Assembly: GCF_016863115.1 (NCBI RefSeq)
Contig: NZ_BOOG01000037.1
Location: 1 to 64,000 of the forward strand
Reading direction: 5' to 3'
From: Sphaerimonospora thailandensis
Lineage (GTDB): Bacteria > Actinomycetota > Actinomycetes > Streptosporangiales > Streptosporangiaceae
DNA length: 64,000 bases
The first letter of the stretch is position 1; each line of letters starts with the position of its first letter. The notes under the pieces are model-generated. The model saw only the letters and a list, made by a program, of their open reading frames with translations, was not told the origin of the DNA and made no database searches. Below, in pieces: positions 1 through 9,529 of the stretch. Made by a program: the position numbers and the translations under genes.

Positions 1-189
1 GTGCCACCCCGCGACGGTGATCGCCGCCGGAAGGCGACACGCGGCGACCGCCGACAGGCGGGTGTTTATTCCACCGCATAGAAGAAATCCCATCCCGGCG
101 GTGCGGACTACTGCTACGCTCCGCGCTAGAACGATCACGTTTCGTTCCACCCCGCCCCCGTATCCGAGAGCATCCGGAGAGCGAGTTCC

Positions 190-1050
190 ATGGTCGGCCT
201 CGTGGACGGCGCGCAGCCGTCCCTCCCCCCCGCCGACGACCCCGTACCGGAGTCGTGGCGGCAACTGCACGATGTCCGGGCACGAGCCGCCGAGCGGGCC
301 CATGTCGCCACCGGCCTGCGGGACGCGGTCCTGCCCGGGCCGACGAGCTCGAACGACCTCCCCTACGCCGGCATCGCGGTCCGCTCCGTCCCGGCCGGCG
401 ACGCCACCGGCCTGGGAGGCGACTGGTACGAGGCGGTTCAGCTGCCGGACGGACGGCTGTTCCTGGCCGTCGGCGACGTGTCCGGCCACGGAGAGCCGGC
501 GATCGACACGATGACCCGCCTGCGACGGGCGCTGCTCGGGCTGAGCATGACAGGGGCCTCCCCGGGTCTGCTGCTCGCCCAGCTCAACGCCCTCGTGCTG
601 GACGGGTTCGCGGACACGACCGCAACGGTGGTCTGCGGCCACTTCGATCCGGCCACGCGCCGGCTCTCCTGGGCGCAGGCCGGTCACCCCGCCCCCATCC
701 TGGTAAGGCGCGGCGCCGCCCGCCAGCTCGCCGCCCCCGCCGGGGTCGTGCTGGGGGCGACGGCGAACCCGCCGTACGGCATGGCGGAGGTCGGGCTCGC
801 CCCCGGCGACCTGCTGCTGATGTTCACCGACGGCCTCGTCGAACGGCGCGACCGCGATATCGGCGAGGGGGTGACACTCGCCGTCCGCGCCGCCGAGGAG
901 GTCGCCACCGAGGAGGTGGCCGCCGACGCCGGAACGGATCCCGGCGCGGACTTCGACACGAGGCTCGACCGGTTCGTCGAGGCGGTCGGCGGGCCCGACC
1001 CCGAAGACGACGTGTGCCTGCTGGCCATGCGGCTGACCGACCCCGCGTGA
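190..1050 (+). CDS. PP2C-type (SpoIIE/RsbU family) protein serine/threonine phosphatase
   Basis: This 286-aa soluble protein is a metal-dependent phosphatase of the SpoIIE/RsbU type, which in actinobacteria usually dephosphorylates anti-sigma-factor antagonists. Visible motifs are GGDWY at residues 76-80, GDVSGHG at 95-101, TDGL near 213-216 and a terminal EDD near 272-274. Together these supply the Asp ligands for Mn/Mg. Only about 60 residues precede the catalytic domain, so there is no PAS, GAF or membrane sensor in the same chain, and the input signal must come from elsewhere. The ATG lies shortly after a GGAG stretch. No anti-sigma or antagonist gene is adjacent, so the target is unknown. 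Confidence 0.88.
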   Translation: MVGLVDGAQPSLPPADDPVPESWRQLHDVRARAAERAHVATGLRDAVLPGPTSSNDLPYAGIAVRSVPAGDATGLGGDWYEAVQLPDGRLFLAVGDVSGHGEPAIDTMTRLRRALLGLSMTGASPGLLLAQLNALVLDGFADTTATVVCGHFDPATRRLSWAQAGHPAPILVRRGAARQLAAPAGVVLGATANPPYGMAEVGLAPGDLLLMFTDGLVERRDRDIGEGVTLAVRAAEEVATEEVAADAGTDPGADFDTRLDRFVEAVGGPDPEDDVCLLAMRLTDPA

Positions 1051-1069
1051 CACGGCCGGAGCCGGCCGT

Positions 1070-1759
1070 TCAGAGGGTTCGGGCGCCCGGCCGGGCGACG
1101 AGCCAGATCGACACCGCGACGATCCACAGCAGGCGCAGCTGGTTTGTGGCGAGGAAGACGGCCGATGTGTCCGGCATCAGGATGAGCGGGACGACCGCGA
1201 AGGCGGCGACGGCTCCGAGACCGAGCACGATTCGGGGCACCTGGACACCCCGGCGGCGGGCGGCGAGCCCTGCCATCGTCGCCGCCCCGATCGCCACGCC
1301 GAGCGCCAGTTGTGCCTCGACCAGTGCGACCAGCCAGCCGCGGTCGAGCAGTGCCACGAGTTCGGGTGGCACGGTCATCGCGGGCGCGGTCCGGCGGGTC
1401 AGTGGCACCGCCCAGGCGAACGCGTCGCTGACCAGCGCCCCCGCCAGGAAGAGGACCAGGGCGAGGCCGGTGACGGACGGCCAGATGCCGTCCGGGTCCC
1501 ACATGCCGACGAGCCTTCGGATGCCTCCGAGGAACACCAGGAGGAGGACGTAGGACAGGGCACCGACGGCCAGCGCGGTCAGGGCGGTGGACGCGGTGGC
1601 CGGATCGGCGAGCCAGGCGGTGATCGCACCGGGCGCGTCCGAAGCCGTCACGTCCGGCAGGGTCGCGAAGGTGATGAAGTAGCCGAGCACCACTACGCCT
1701 ACCAGCCCGGCGATGCCTGTGGTCAGCCGGGCGCCGCGGCCGAGGTCTGTTGAAGTCAT
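1070..1759 (-). CDS. hypothetical integral membrane protein
   Basis: A 229-aa protein with about six hydrophobic helices by eye (near residues 13-33, 52-75, 86-108, 130-152, 162-185 and 190-212). The overall pattern resembles the DUF4386-like membrane proteins, but I do not recognise a specific family motif. The open frame extends further upstream, but that part is Arg/His-rich and unlike protein. The ATG at 1759 beginning MTSTDLGRG gives a compact membrane protein and is preferred. It converges on the phosphatase gene with 19 nt between stops and diverges from the sensor kinase at 1889. Function unknown. Confidence 0.7.
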   Translation of the reverse strand: MTSTDLGRGARLTTGIAGLVGVVVLGYFITFATLPDVTASDAPGAITAWLADPATASTALTALAVGALSYVLLLVFLGGIRRLVGMWDPDGIWPSVTGLALVLFLAGALVSDAFAWAVPLTRRTAPAMTVPPELVALLDRGWLVALVEAQLALGVAIGAATMAGLAARRRGVQVPRIVLGLGAVAAFAVVPLILMPDTSAVFLATNQLRLLWIVAVSIWLVARPGARTL

Positions 1760-1888
1760 GGCGGCAGGGTGCGCGCGGATCAGTCCCGATGTCATGAGCC
1801 GGGCAGCGGTGGGCGCCGGGAAATCCTCCCGGTCGGGCCGGGAAGTCAGCCCGTGACGAGCACCGGGGCGACCTGGTGAAATTGTGAC

Positions 1889-3901
1889 GTGGCGGGTCGT
1901 GTGCGGTGGTGGGTGGCGGTCGTGTTCGTGCTCGGCGGCGCCCTGACGGCCCTCGCCGTCGCCGACTACGCCCACGCCGGATGGACCGGCGGCCGATGGC
2001 GGGTGCCGGCCGAGGCCGTGACCGCGATGAGCTGGCTCACCGCCGGCACGGTGACGGCGTACGCACGACCGAGGATGCCGTTCGGGTGGCTGCTCGCGGC
2101 GGGCGGACTGTGCCTGGCGGCGAGCGGAGCCTTGACCGCGCATGCGTCGCTCGCGGCGATCGACGGACGCGTCGCGGAGGCGGCCTGGACCGGCTGGGTG
2201 GGCGGTTGGGTGTTCTTCCCCCACCTCGGGGCGGCCGCCGCCGTCTATCTGCTCTTCCCTGCCGGTGACCTGCCGTCGCCCCGGTGGCGGGTCGCGCTTC
2301 CGCTTGTCGGCGCGGCCAACGTCGCCGCCGTGCTGGTGACCGCGCTGACCCCCGGTCCGCTCGCGGCCGACGGGCCTCTGGCGTCCGTCGCGAACCCGAT
2401 CGGCGGCGTCGCGTGGGCGCCCTCGGCACTGCCGTTCGCGGTGGCCGCCATCAACGCCACCTTCCTCAGCTCTGTCTTCGCCATGCGATTACGGCTACGC
2501 GGCATCGACGCCCGCCTGCGGCCGACCGTGCGCCTGGTGTTCTGGCTCGCCGTCGTGAACACGGGGATCGGCCTGCTGCTGATCGAGCCGCCAGGCCCCT
2601 GGATATACGGGATGGCCGTGCCGAGCACGGTGTGCCTGACGGCCGCCGTCAGTTTCGGCATCGTCCGCGGCGCGTTGTGGGACGTCCGCGCCACGGTCGG
2701 ACGCGCACTCACCTTCCTGGCGCTCACCGGCTGCGTCGTCGCGGTGTTCGTCGGCGCCGTCACCGCATCGACCATCCTTCTCGGCAACGACGTCACCGGC
2801 GTGCCGATCGCGGCTCTGATCGTGTGCATCGGGCTGACCCCCGTGCAGCGGCGGCTACGCGACTGGATCGAACGTCTCCTCTACGGTCGGCGAACCGAGC
2901 CGTACGCCGTCCTGTCGGCGTTCGGCACCACCTTGGAAGCGGCCGGCGAACCAGGTGAGGGATTGCGGCACCTCACCGAGTTGGCCGCCGCCAGTCTGCG
3001 ACTGCCCTGGGTGGCCGTCGAACTGCGGGCGGCCGGTACGACCCCCGTCGCATCCGCCGGCCGACCACAGGGCAGCGTGGTTCGTCTGGCCCTGCGCCAT
3101 CACGGTGAAGATCTCGGCGCCCTCGTCGTCGGGCTGCGTGCCGGGGAGACGGAGTTCGCCCCGGCCGACCGGCGGCTACTCGAGGATCTCGCGCGGCAGG
3201 CCGGAGCTGCCGCCTACGCCAGTTCGTTGACCGCCGCGTTGCGGCGGCATCGGGCGGACCTCGTGGCCGTCCGCGAGCAGGAGCGCCGACGGCTACGCCG
3301 GGACCTGCACGACGGAGTCGCCTCCACGCTGACGGCACTCGGACTGAAAACCGAGGTAGCGGCCGAGCTGCTGCCGCACCGACCGGAGCGCGGCGCGGTG
3401 TTGATCGCCGAGGTACGCGCCGATCTCGCCACGGCGCTGTCGGACATCCGCCGGGTCATCGAGGACCTCGGTCCGGCGGTGGTGACGGATCTGGGACTGC
3501 GCGGCGCGCTCGCGACGCTCGCACGGCGCTTCTCGTCGGACAACATGACGGTGACGGCCGACATCGCACCGGGAGCCGACCGTCTCGATCCCTCGGTCGA
3601 AGCCGCCGTGTACTGGATCGTCAACGAGGCCCTGCAGAATGTCGCCAAGCACGCGCAGGCATCACGGTGCGAGGTCACGATGACGGTCGCCGGGACCGAT
3701 GTGGACCTGAGGATCGCCGACGACGGCCGGGGCGTCCCGCCGGACGCGACGGCCGGCGGCGGAATGCCGAACATGCGGTTGCGCGCCGAGGAGGTCGGCG
3801 GTTCCTGGTCCGTCGGCGGCCCCGGTGTCGGAACCGAAGTGCGAGCGACTCTGCCCCTGGCCGTGCCCCTGACGGCAACGGAGGAACGTCTCGATGACTG
3901 A
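1889..3901 (+). CDS. sensor histidine kinase, NarL/DesK class, with membrane and GAF-like regions
   Basis: A 670-aa two-component sensor. The N-terminal ~330 residues form a multi-pass membrane region. It is followed by a GAF-like domain (about 350-450), then a HisKA_3 dimerisation helix with the sequence RRDLHDGVAS and the phosphoacceptor His at 474. The C-terminal HATPase has an N-box (VNEALQNVAKHA) and glycine box (DDGRGV). The family autophosphorylates and passes phosphate to a LuxR-type regulator. Its stop overlaps the start of that regulator by 8 nt, so the pair is translationally coupled. The start is a GTG; the next in-frame ATG would remove the first membrane helix. The signal is unknown. 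Confidence 0.9.
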   Translation: MAGRVRWWVAVVFVLGGALTALAVADYAHAGWTGGRWRVPAEAVTAMSWLTAGTVTAYARPRMPFGWLLAAGGLCLAASGALTAHASLAAIDGRVAEAAWTGWVGGWVFFPHLGAAAAVYLLFPAGDLPSPRWRVALPLVGAANVAAVLVTALTPGPLAADGPLASVANPIGGVAWAPSALPFAVAAINATFLSSVFAMRLRLRGIDARLRPTVRLVFWLAVVNTGIGLLLIEPPGPWIYGMAVPSTVCLTAAVSFGIVRGALWDVRATVGRALTFLALTGCVVAVFVGAVTASTILLGNDVTGVPIAALIVCIGLTPVQRRLRDWIERLLYGRRTEPYAVLSAFGTTLEAAGEPGEGLRHLTELAAASLRLPWVAVELRAAGTTPVASAGRPQGSVVRLALRHHGEDLGALVVGLRAGETEFAPADRRLLEDLARQAGAAAYASSLTAALRRHRADLVAVREQERRRLRRDLHDGVASTLTALGLKTEVAAELLPHRPERGAVLIAEVRADLATALSDIRRVIEDLGPAVVTDLGLRGALATLARRFSSDNMTVTADIAPGADRLDPSVEAAVYWIVNEALQNVAKHAQASRCEVTMTVAGTDVDLRIADDGRGVPPDATAGGGMPNMRLRAEEVGGSWSVGGPGVGTEVRATLPLAVPLTATEERLDD

Positions 3902-4517
3902 CCCGATCCGCGTCGTCCTCGTCGACGACCACCCGATGCTCATCGACGGCCTCCGCCTGGCCCTCGACGTCGAAGGCATCTCGGTCGTGGGCGTCGCAGG
4001 CACGGCCGCCGAGGCCGCGGCCCTGGTCGGCGAGCAGGCACCCGACGTCGTCGTGATGGATGTGCACCTGCCGGACGGTTCCGGCATTCACGCCCTGCCG
4101 CGTCTGCTCGCGCTACAGCCCCGCCTGGGGATCCTCATGCTGACCATGGCCGCCGACGACCACCTCATCGGTGCGGCCATGGCCGCCGGGGCGAGCGGCT
4201 ACCTCCTCAAGGGAGCCTCGCGTGAGGAGATCGTGCGGGCGATCAGGGCGGTTGCCGACGGTCAGGTCATCTTCGGCTCGTCCGTCGGCCGCCGGGCGGT
4301 CGCAGGCCTGAGCTTCGCTCCGCCGTTCCCCCAGCTGACCCAGCGGGAACGTGAGGTCCTCGCACTGGTCGCCGCCGGCCACGACAACCCCGCGATCGCC
4401 CGTACCCTGCGCATCTCGGCCAAGACGGCCGCCAACCACGTCTCGGCGATCCTGGTCAAGCTCGGCGCGGCCGACCGCACCCAGGCCGCGCTCATCGCTC
4501 TCAAGGCCGGGCTGTGA
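3894..4517 (+). CDS. LuxR/NarL-family response regulator
   Basis: A 207-aa two-domain response regulator. The receiver domain starts with the acidic pair in VLVDDHPM and has the phosphoacceptor Asp at residue 56 (VVMDVHLP). A conserved Lys follows in GYLLKGAS. The C-terminal GerE-type helix-turn-helix (LTQREREVLALVAAGHDNPAIA and following) begins near residue 145. It overlaps the 3' end of the sensor kinase gene by 8 nt and is almost certainly its cognate partner. Target promoters cannot be deduced here. Confidence 0.93.
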   Translation: MTDPIRVVLVDDHPMLIDGLRLALDVEGISVVGVAGTAAEAAALVGEQAPDVVVMDVHLPDGSGIHALPRLLALQPRLGILMLTMAADDHLIGAAMAAGASGYLLKGASREEIVRAIRAVADGQVIFGSSVGRRAVAGLSFAPPFPQLTQREREVLALVAAGHDNPAIARTLRISAKTAANHVSAILVKLGAADRTQAALIALKAGL

Positions 4518-4553
4518 ACCCCGCGACACCTGCGATCGGGACACAATGGGCGG

Positions 4554-5465
4554 GTGCTGATGCTTCTCGACACCCCGTCGCTCTACTTCCGCGCGTTCTA
4601 CGGCGTGCCCGAGTCGGTGACCGCTCCCGACGGCATGCCGGTCAACGCGGTGCGGGGGCTCATCGACATGATCGCAACGCTCGTCCGGGACCACTCCCCC
4701 ACGCGGCTCGCGGCGTGCATGGACGCCGACTGGCGGCCCGCGTTCCGGGTGGCCGCGATCCCGTCGTACAAGGCGCACCGGGTGGCGACCGATGACGGGG
4801 CGGAGACCGTGCCCGACGCGCTGACCCCGCAGGTTCCCGTGATCGAGCAGGTCCTGGACGCCGTCGGCATCGCCCGGGTCGGCGTTCCCGGCTACGAGGC
4901 CGACGACGTGATCGGCACGCTCACGGCCCGGGCGTCGGGCGCGGTGGACATCGTCACCGGTGACCGGGACCTGTTCCAACTCGTCGACGACGCGAAACCC
5001 TGCCGGGCCCTTTACACAGTAAGGGGAATTCGCAACCTTCAGGTGGTCGATGAGGCGTTTGTCGGTCAGAAGTACGGAATCCCGGGCCGGGCGTACGCCG
5101 ACTTCGCCACGCTGCGCGGCGACCCGAGCGACGGCCTGCCCGGCGTGGCCGGAATCGGCGACAAGACGGCGGCCGCCCTGATCACCCGGTTCGGTTCGCT
5201 GGCGGCCCTGCTGGCCGCGCTGGACGCGCCCACGACCGCGGGCGCCGCCGACACACTCCCCCGTGGCGCCCGCGGCAAGCTCGCGGCCGCCCGCGACTAC
5301 CTGGAGGTCGCCCCGGTCGTGGTCAGGGTGGCGCAGGACGTGCCGGTTCCCGAGCTGGACCTGACCCGCCCGGCCAAGCCGCGCGATCCCGAGCGCCTGG
5401 TCGCACTGTCGCAGAGGTACGGCCTGGACAGCCCGCTGAACCGCCTGCTCGCCGTGCTCAGCTGA
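4554..5465 (+). CDS. stand-alone 5'-3' exonuclease (FEN/PolI N-terminal type)
   Basis: A 303-aa structure-specific 5' nuclease homologous to the N-terminal domain of DNA polymerase I but without polymerase domains. It would remove RNA primers or 5' flaps. Acidic metal-site motifs are visible: LLLDTPSLYFRAFYG at the N-terminus, YEADDVIGTL, and IVTGDRDLFQL. A helix-hairpin-helix DNA-binding stretch (GVAGIGDKTAAALI) follows. The GTG at 4554 is two codons upstream of an ATG; either could be used. It corresponds in position to Rv2090 of M. tuberculosis, next to helY, and converges on helY with a 16-nt gap. Confidence 0.92.
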   Translation: MLMLLDTPSLYFRAFYGVPESVTAPDGMPVNAVRGLIDMIATLVRDHSPTRLAACMDADWRPAFRVAAIPSYKAHRVATDDGAETVPDALTPQVPVIEQVLDAVGIARVGVPGYEADDVIGTLTARASGAVDIVTGDRDLFQLVDDAKPCRALYTVRGIRNLQVVDEAFVGQKYGIPGRAYADFATLRGDPSDGLPGVAGIGDKTAAALITRFGSLAALLAALDAPTTAGAADTLPRGARGKLAAARDYLEVAPVVVRVAQDVPVPELDLTRPAKPRDPERLVALSQRYGLDSPLNRLLAVLS

Positions 5466-5481
5466 GCCGCGCCGGCCGCGC

Positions 5482-8226
5482 TCAGCTCACCGAGGAGTAG
5501 GCGACGACGCCGCGGCGCATGGCCTCGATCGCCTTGGCCGCGGTGTCGCCCACCTTGGCGCCGCGCGGAGAGGCGTCCTTGAGCTGGCCGAGCAGGTCGA
5601 GCAGTTGCTTGACCCAGCGCACGAAGTCGCCCGCGGCCAGGTCGCAGTCGGTGAGCACGGCGTCGAGGCTGTGGCCCTTGGCCCAGCGGAAGGCCGCCCA
5701 GGCGAACCCCAGGTCGGGCTCCCGGATGAACGACAGGCCGTGGTCCCGCTCGATCTCCTCCAGCTCACCCCAGAGCCGGACCATCTCGGCGAGCGCGTCG
5801 CGGGCCGCCCCGCCGGGGATCTTCGGGCTGCGCGTGTCGTCCGACTGCCGGGACTCGTACACCAGCGACGACACGCACGCGGCCAGCTCGGCCGGGTCGA
5901 GCCCCTCCCACACGCCCGCGCGCAGGCACTCGGAGGTGAGCAGGTCCAGCTCGGTGTAGATCTTGGCCAGGCGCCGGCCCTGCTCGGTGACCGTCTCGCC
6001 GTCCAGGTAGCCGAGCTGGTCGAGCACCCCGCAGACCCGGTCGAAGGTCCGCGCGATCACGTGGGACCGGCTCTCGACCCGGCGGCGCAGCCCCTCGGTC
6101 TCCCGGAGCAGTTTGTGGTAGCGCTCGGCCCACCGGGCGTGATCCTCGCGCTCGTCGCAGCCGTGGCAGGGATGCCGGCGCAGCTCCCGCCGCAGCCGGG
6201 CCACCTCCTCGTCCTCCACCGCGTGGTCCCGGGCCCGTTCGGGCTTGCCGAGGTCACGGTCGCCGATCTTGGCGTGCATGGTGGCGACCAGGTCGGCCCG
6301 CTCCTTCGGGGAGCGCGCGTTGAAGTTCTTCGGGATCCTGATCTTCTCGATGGGCTCGACCGGCACCGGGAAGTCCGCCGCCGACAGCCGCTTGACCTGC
6401 TTGCCGATGGTCAGCACGAGCGGAGACGGTCCCTCGCCGCGCCCGTTCACCCCGCGCCCGCTCACGCCGCGCGGGTTCACCCCGGGGTCGAGCACCACCG
6501 CCAGGCCCGCGCGGCGGCCGCCGGGCACACGGATGACGTCCCCCGGTCGCAGCACCTCCAGGGACTGTACGGCCTGCGCCCGGCGGGCCGCGCCACGCTG
6601 CCGCGACAGCTCGGCCTCCCGGTCCGACAGCCGCCTGCGCATCGCCGCGTACTCCTGGAAGTCCCCCAGGTGGCAGGTCATCGCCTCCGCATAGCCCTCG
6701 AGCGCCTGCTCGGCCTTGCGGAGCTGCCGGGCCAGCCCGACGACCGCCCGGTCGGCCTGGAACTGGGCGAAGGAGTCCTCCAGCAGCGTCCTGGCGCGGT
6801 CGCGGCCGACCTGGCCGACGAGGTTGACGGCCATGTTGTACGACGGCTGGAAGCTGGAGCGCAGCGGGTAGGTCCGGGTGCCGGCGAGACCGGCGACGCC
6901 GAGCGGATCCATGCCCGGCTGCCAGATCACCACGGCGTGGCCCTCGACGTCGATGCCGCGCCGCCCGGCCCGGCCGGTGAGCTGGGTGTACTCCCCCGGG
7001 GTGAGATCGGCGTGGGTCTCGCCGTTCCACTTGTCGAGCTTCTCGATCACCACGGACCTGGCCGGCATGTTGATGCCGAGCGCCAGCGTCTCGGTGGCGA
7101 ACACGGCCTTGACCAGGCCCCTGGTGAACAGCTCCTCCACAACCTCCTTGAAGGCCGGGAGCATGCCCGCGTGATGGGCCGCCAGGCCGCGCTCCAGGCA
7201 GTCACGCCACTCCAGATAGCCCAGCACGGCGAGGTCCTCGTCGGGCAGGTGCGCGGTGCGCTCGTCGACGACGTGGCGGATCTCCATCCGCTCCCGATCC
7301 GTGGTCAGGCGCAGCCCGGCGTAGTTGCACTGCATCACGGCGGCGTCGCAGCCCGCCCGGGAGAAGATGAAGGTGATCGCGGGCAGCAGCCCCTCCGCGT
7401 CGAGCTTCTCGATCACGTCCGCGCGGTTGGAGGTGTTCACCCGCCCCGGCCTCGAATAGCCCCGCCTGCCTCGCGTCTGCGCCAGACGGGCCTCGTCCCG
7501 GGTGATCCGCATCAGCGCCGGGTTGACCCGCTGGCTGTCGTCGCCCTCGTAGACGAACAGGTCGTACATCCGCTTGCCGACCAGCATGTGCTGCCACAGC
7601 GGCACCGGGCGGTGCTCGTCGACGATCACGGTGGTGTCGCCGCGGACCTCGCCGAGCCACTCGCCGAACTCCTCGGCGTTGCTGACCGTCGCGGACAGGG
7701 CGACCACGCGGACCGACTCGGGCAGGTGGATGATCACCTCTTCCCAGACCGCCCCCCGGAACCGGTCGGCGAGGTAGTGCACCTCGTCCATCACGACGTA
7801 GGCGAGCCCGGCCAGCGTGGGCGAGCCCGCGTACAGCATGTTGCGCAGCACCTCGGTGGTCATGACCACGATCGGCGCCTCGCCGTTGACGCTGTTGTCC
7901 CCGGTCAGCAGGCCCACCCGGGCGGCGCCGTACCGGCGGACCAGGTCGTTGTACTTCTGGTTGGACAGCGCCTTGATGGGGGTGGTGTAGAAGCACTTGC
8001 TGCCGCGCTGGACGGCGAGGTGGACGGCGAACTCCCCGACAACGGTCTTGCCCGACCCGGTCGGCGCCGCCACCAGCACGCCGTCGCCCGCCTCGAGCGC
8101 CCGGCAGGCGTCGAGCTGGAACTCGTCGAGCTCGAATTCGTACAGGCCACGGAACGAGGTGAGGGCGGGCCCGGATTCGGCCTGCTGTTGACGGAATGCG
8201 GCGTAGCGTTCCGCAGGCGTACTCAT
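5482..8226 (-). CDS. helY: Ski2/Mtr4-like DEAD/DEAH-box helicase HelY
   Basis: A 914-aa superfamily 2 ATP-dependent RNA helicase related to Ski2/Mtr4. Walker A is APTGSGKT (Lys60) and the Walker B box is DEVH at 147-150. A helicase C-terminal segment with TGRAGRRG lies near residue 420. The remainder has the Mtr4-type insertion with a KOW-like segment (PGDVIRVPGGRRAGLAVVLDPG) and a C-terminal DSHCT-like helical domain. In actinobacteria helY sits beside tatC, as here. It is first in direction from the convergent exonuclease and 68 nt downstream of tatC, so it may be read from the paf-tat transcript. The exact RNA role in actinobacteria is not established. Confidence 0.93.
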   Translation of the reverse strand: MSTPAERYAAFRQQQAESGPALTSFRGLYEFELDEFQLDACRALEAGDGVLVAAPTGSGKTVVGEFAVHLAVQRGSKCFYTTPIKALSNQKYNDLVRRYGAARVGLLTGDNSVNGEAPIVVMTTEVLRNMLYAGSPTLAGLAYVVMDEVHYLADRFRGAVWEEVIIHLPESVRVVALSATVSNAEEFGEWLGEVRGDTTVIVDEHRPVPLWQHMLVGKRMYDLFVYEGDDSQRVNPALMRITRDEARLAQTRGRRGYSRPGRVNTSNRADVIEKLDAEGLLPAITFIFSRAGCDAAVMQCNYAGLRLTTDRERMEIRHVVDERTAHLPDEDLAVLGYLEWRDCLERGLAAHHAGMLPAFKEVVEELFTRGLVKAVFATETLALGINMPARSVVIEKLDKWNGETHADLTPGEYTQLTGRAGRRGIDVEGHAVVIWQPGMDPLGVAGLAGTRTYPLRSSFQPSYNMAVNLVGQVGRDRARTLLEDSFAQFQADRAVVGLARQLRKAEQALEGYAEAMTCHLGDFQEYAAMRRRLSDREAELSRQRGAARRAQAVQSLEVLRPGDVIRVPGGRRAGLAVVLDPGVNPRGVSGRGVNGRGEGPSPLVLTIGKQVKRLSAADFPVPVEPIEKIRIPKNFNARSPKERADLVATMHAKIGDRDLGKPERARDHAVEDEEVARLRRELRRHPCHGCDEREDHARWAERYHKLLRETEGLRRRVESRSHVIARTFDRVCGVLDQLGYLDGETVTEQGRRLAKIYTELDLLTSECLRAGVWEGLDPAELAACVSSLVYESRQSDDTRSPKIPGGAARDALAEMVRLWGELEEIERDHGLSFIREPDLGFAWAAFRWAKGHSLDAVLTDCDLAAGDFVRWVKQLLDLLGQLKDASPRGAKVGDTAAKAIEAMRRGVVAYSSVS

Positions 8227-8294
8227 ACCGCCAACCCTACCGATAACCGGATTCCGGGCCGTCCCGTCTGGCGGAAAGCTCCTCGTTCAGATCC

Positions 8295-9143
8295 TTAGGT
8301 CTCGGGGTCGGAGGTCGTGACCGGGCCGTCGAGCTCCTCCTCGATCGCGCGGGCATGTGCCGCCTCGGCGGCGTCGCGTTTCCTGTCGCGGAAGAACATG
8401 ATCGCCTGCGCGACGTAGAACAGCCCGACCATCGGCAGGGCCAGCATCAGCATGCTGATCGGGTCCTGGCTGGGCGTGGCCACCGCCGAGAAGACGAACA
8501 GCAGGAAGACGACCATCCGCTGGTGCTTGGCCACGGTGGCGAAGCGCAGCACACCGACCACGTTCAGGAACACCATCAGCAGCGGCATCAGGAACGACAC
8601 CCCGAAGATCGCCAGCATGCCGAGCGTGAAGTTCAGGTAGTCGTTGATGGTGAGGAGGTTCAGCGTGTCCTCGGGGGCGAAGCCGAGGAGCAGCCCCAGT
8701 CCCTTGTCCATGATGAAGTAGGCCAGCGCAGCCCCGGCGGTGAACAGCGGCACCGCCAGTCCGAGGAACGCCACGGTGTAGCGCCGCTCGTTCCGGTACA
8801 GCCCCGGGGTGACGAACGCCCACAGCTGGTACAGCCAGAACCCGGCCGACACCACCAGGCCGAACATCAACGCGACCTTCAGGTTCACGAAGAACGAGTC
8901 GAACACCCCGTTGACGAACAGCAGGCACTTGTCCTTGTCCAGCTGGTGGGCCTGGGGGAGCCGGCAGTACGGCTGCTTCAGGAACTTCCAGATGGGTTCG
9001 AAGAAGACGAACCCGAGGACGGTGCCCGCCACCACGGCCAGGATGGCCTTGATCAACCGGTTGCGGAGCTCGCGGATGTGCTCCATCAGAGTCATCCGCC
9101 CGTCATCCGACGCGGAGGGAGTCGACCGCTTCAGCAGAGCCAT
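8295..9143 (-). CDS. tatC: Sec-independent protein translocase subunit TatC
   Basis: A 282-aa polytopic membrane protein, the receptor for twin-arginine signal peptides in the Tat pathway for folded proteins. The family signature region is visible: MTLMEHIRELRNRLIKA at the N-terminus, then six hydrophobic helices and the FVTPGLYRNERRY loop. The C-terminal ~30 residues are charged and cytoplasmic. A GTG directly precedes the ATG used here; either start is possible. It lies 56 nt downstream of tatA, the usual actinobacterial tatA-tatC arrangement. A Tat-signal amidase is encoded later in the window (62735). Confidence 0.95.
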   Translation of the reverse strand: MALLKRSTPSASDDGRMTLMEHIRELRNRLIKAILAVVAGTVLGFVFFEPIWKFLKQPYCRLPQAHQLDKDKCLLFVNGVFDSFFVNLKVALMFGLVVSAGFWLYQLWAFVTPGLYRNERRYTVAFLGLAVPLFTAGAALAYFIMDKGLGLLLGFAPEDTLNLLTINDYLNFTLGMLAIFGVSFLMPLLMVFLNVVGVLRFATVAKHQRMVVFLLFVFSAVATPSQDPISMLMLALPMVGLFYVAQAIMFFRDRKRDAAEAAHARAIEEELDGPVTTSDPET

Positions 9144-9199
9144 CACGCTAGTCCTATGTCAAGAGACGGGTGGGAGGCCGGCGAAAGTCGGTGAGAGAC

Positions 9200-9520
9200 T
9201 CAGCCGGGGTTCCGCTCGTTCTGCGCCTGCGCGCTGACCGGAGCCTGCGACTCCTTGAGCCGCCGGTTCTCCTCCTCCAGCGTGCGCAACCGCTCCTCGA
9301 CGGACGGGCCCGCGGGCGGGAGCTGCGCGGCCGCGGCGGGCTCCGTCTTCGCCCGTACGGCGTCGTCGGCCTCCTCGTCGCTGAGCTTGCTGGTCTCCTT
9401 CTTGAACATGCGCAGCGACTGCCCCAGCGCCTTGGCGGTGTCGGGCAGCTTCTTCGCGCCGAACAGGAGGACCAGAACCAGGAGGATCAGAATCCATTCC
9501 ATCGGACCAAGAGTGGGCAT
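9200..9520 (-). CDS. tatA: Sec-independent protein translocase subunit TatA
   Basis: A 106-aa TatA/E protein that oligomerises to form the Tat passage. It has one N-terminal transmembrane helix (about residues 7-20), the conserved FGAKKLPDTAKALGQSLRMF hinge and amphipathic helix, and an acidic, Ala/Pro-rich cytoplasmic tail ending in a coiled-coil-like RLRTLEEENRRLKES segment. TatB-type proteins are longer and have a different hinge, so TatA is the better call. Upstream lies a small membrane protein and then pafC, and tatC follows downstream. Confidence 0.95.
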   Translation of the reverse strand: MPTLGPMEWILILLVLVLLFGAKKLPDTAKALGQSLRMFKKETSKLSDEEADDAVRAKTEPAAAAQLPPAGPSVEERLRTLEEENRRLKESQAPVSAQAQNERNPG

Positions 9521-9529
9521 GTCATGTCC

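Noticed and set aside
1-189. Coding start at the left edge of the window
   Set aside because: The first 189 nt show no ribosome site or protein-like frame on either strand that joins a recognisable gene; treated as the upstream region of the phosphatase gene.
5605-8298. Long open frame antisense to helY
   Set aside because: Same cause as above; HelY motifs on the minus strand are complete.
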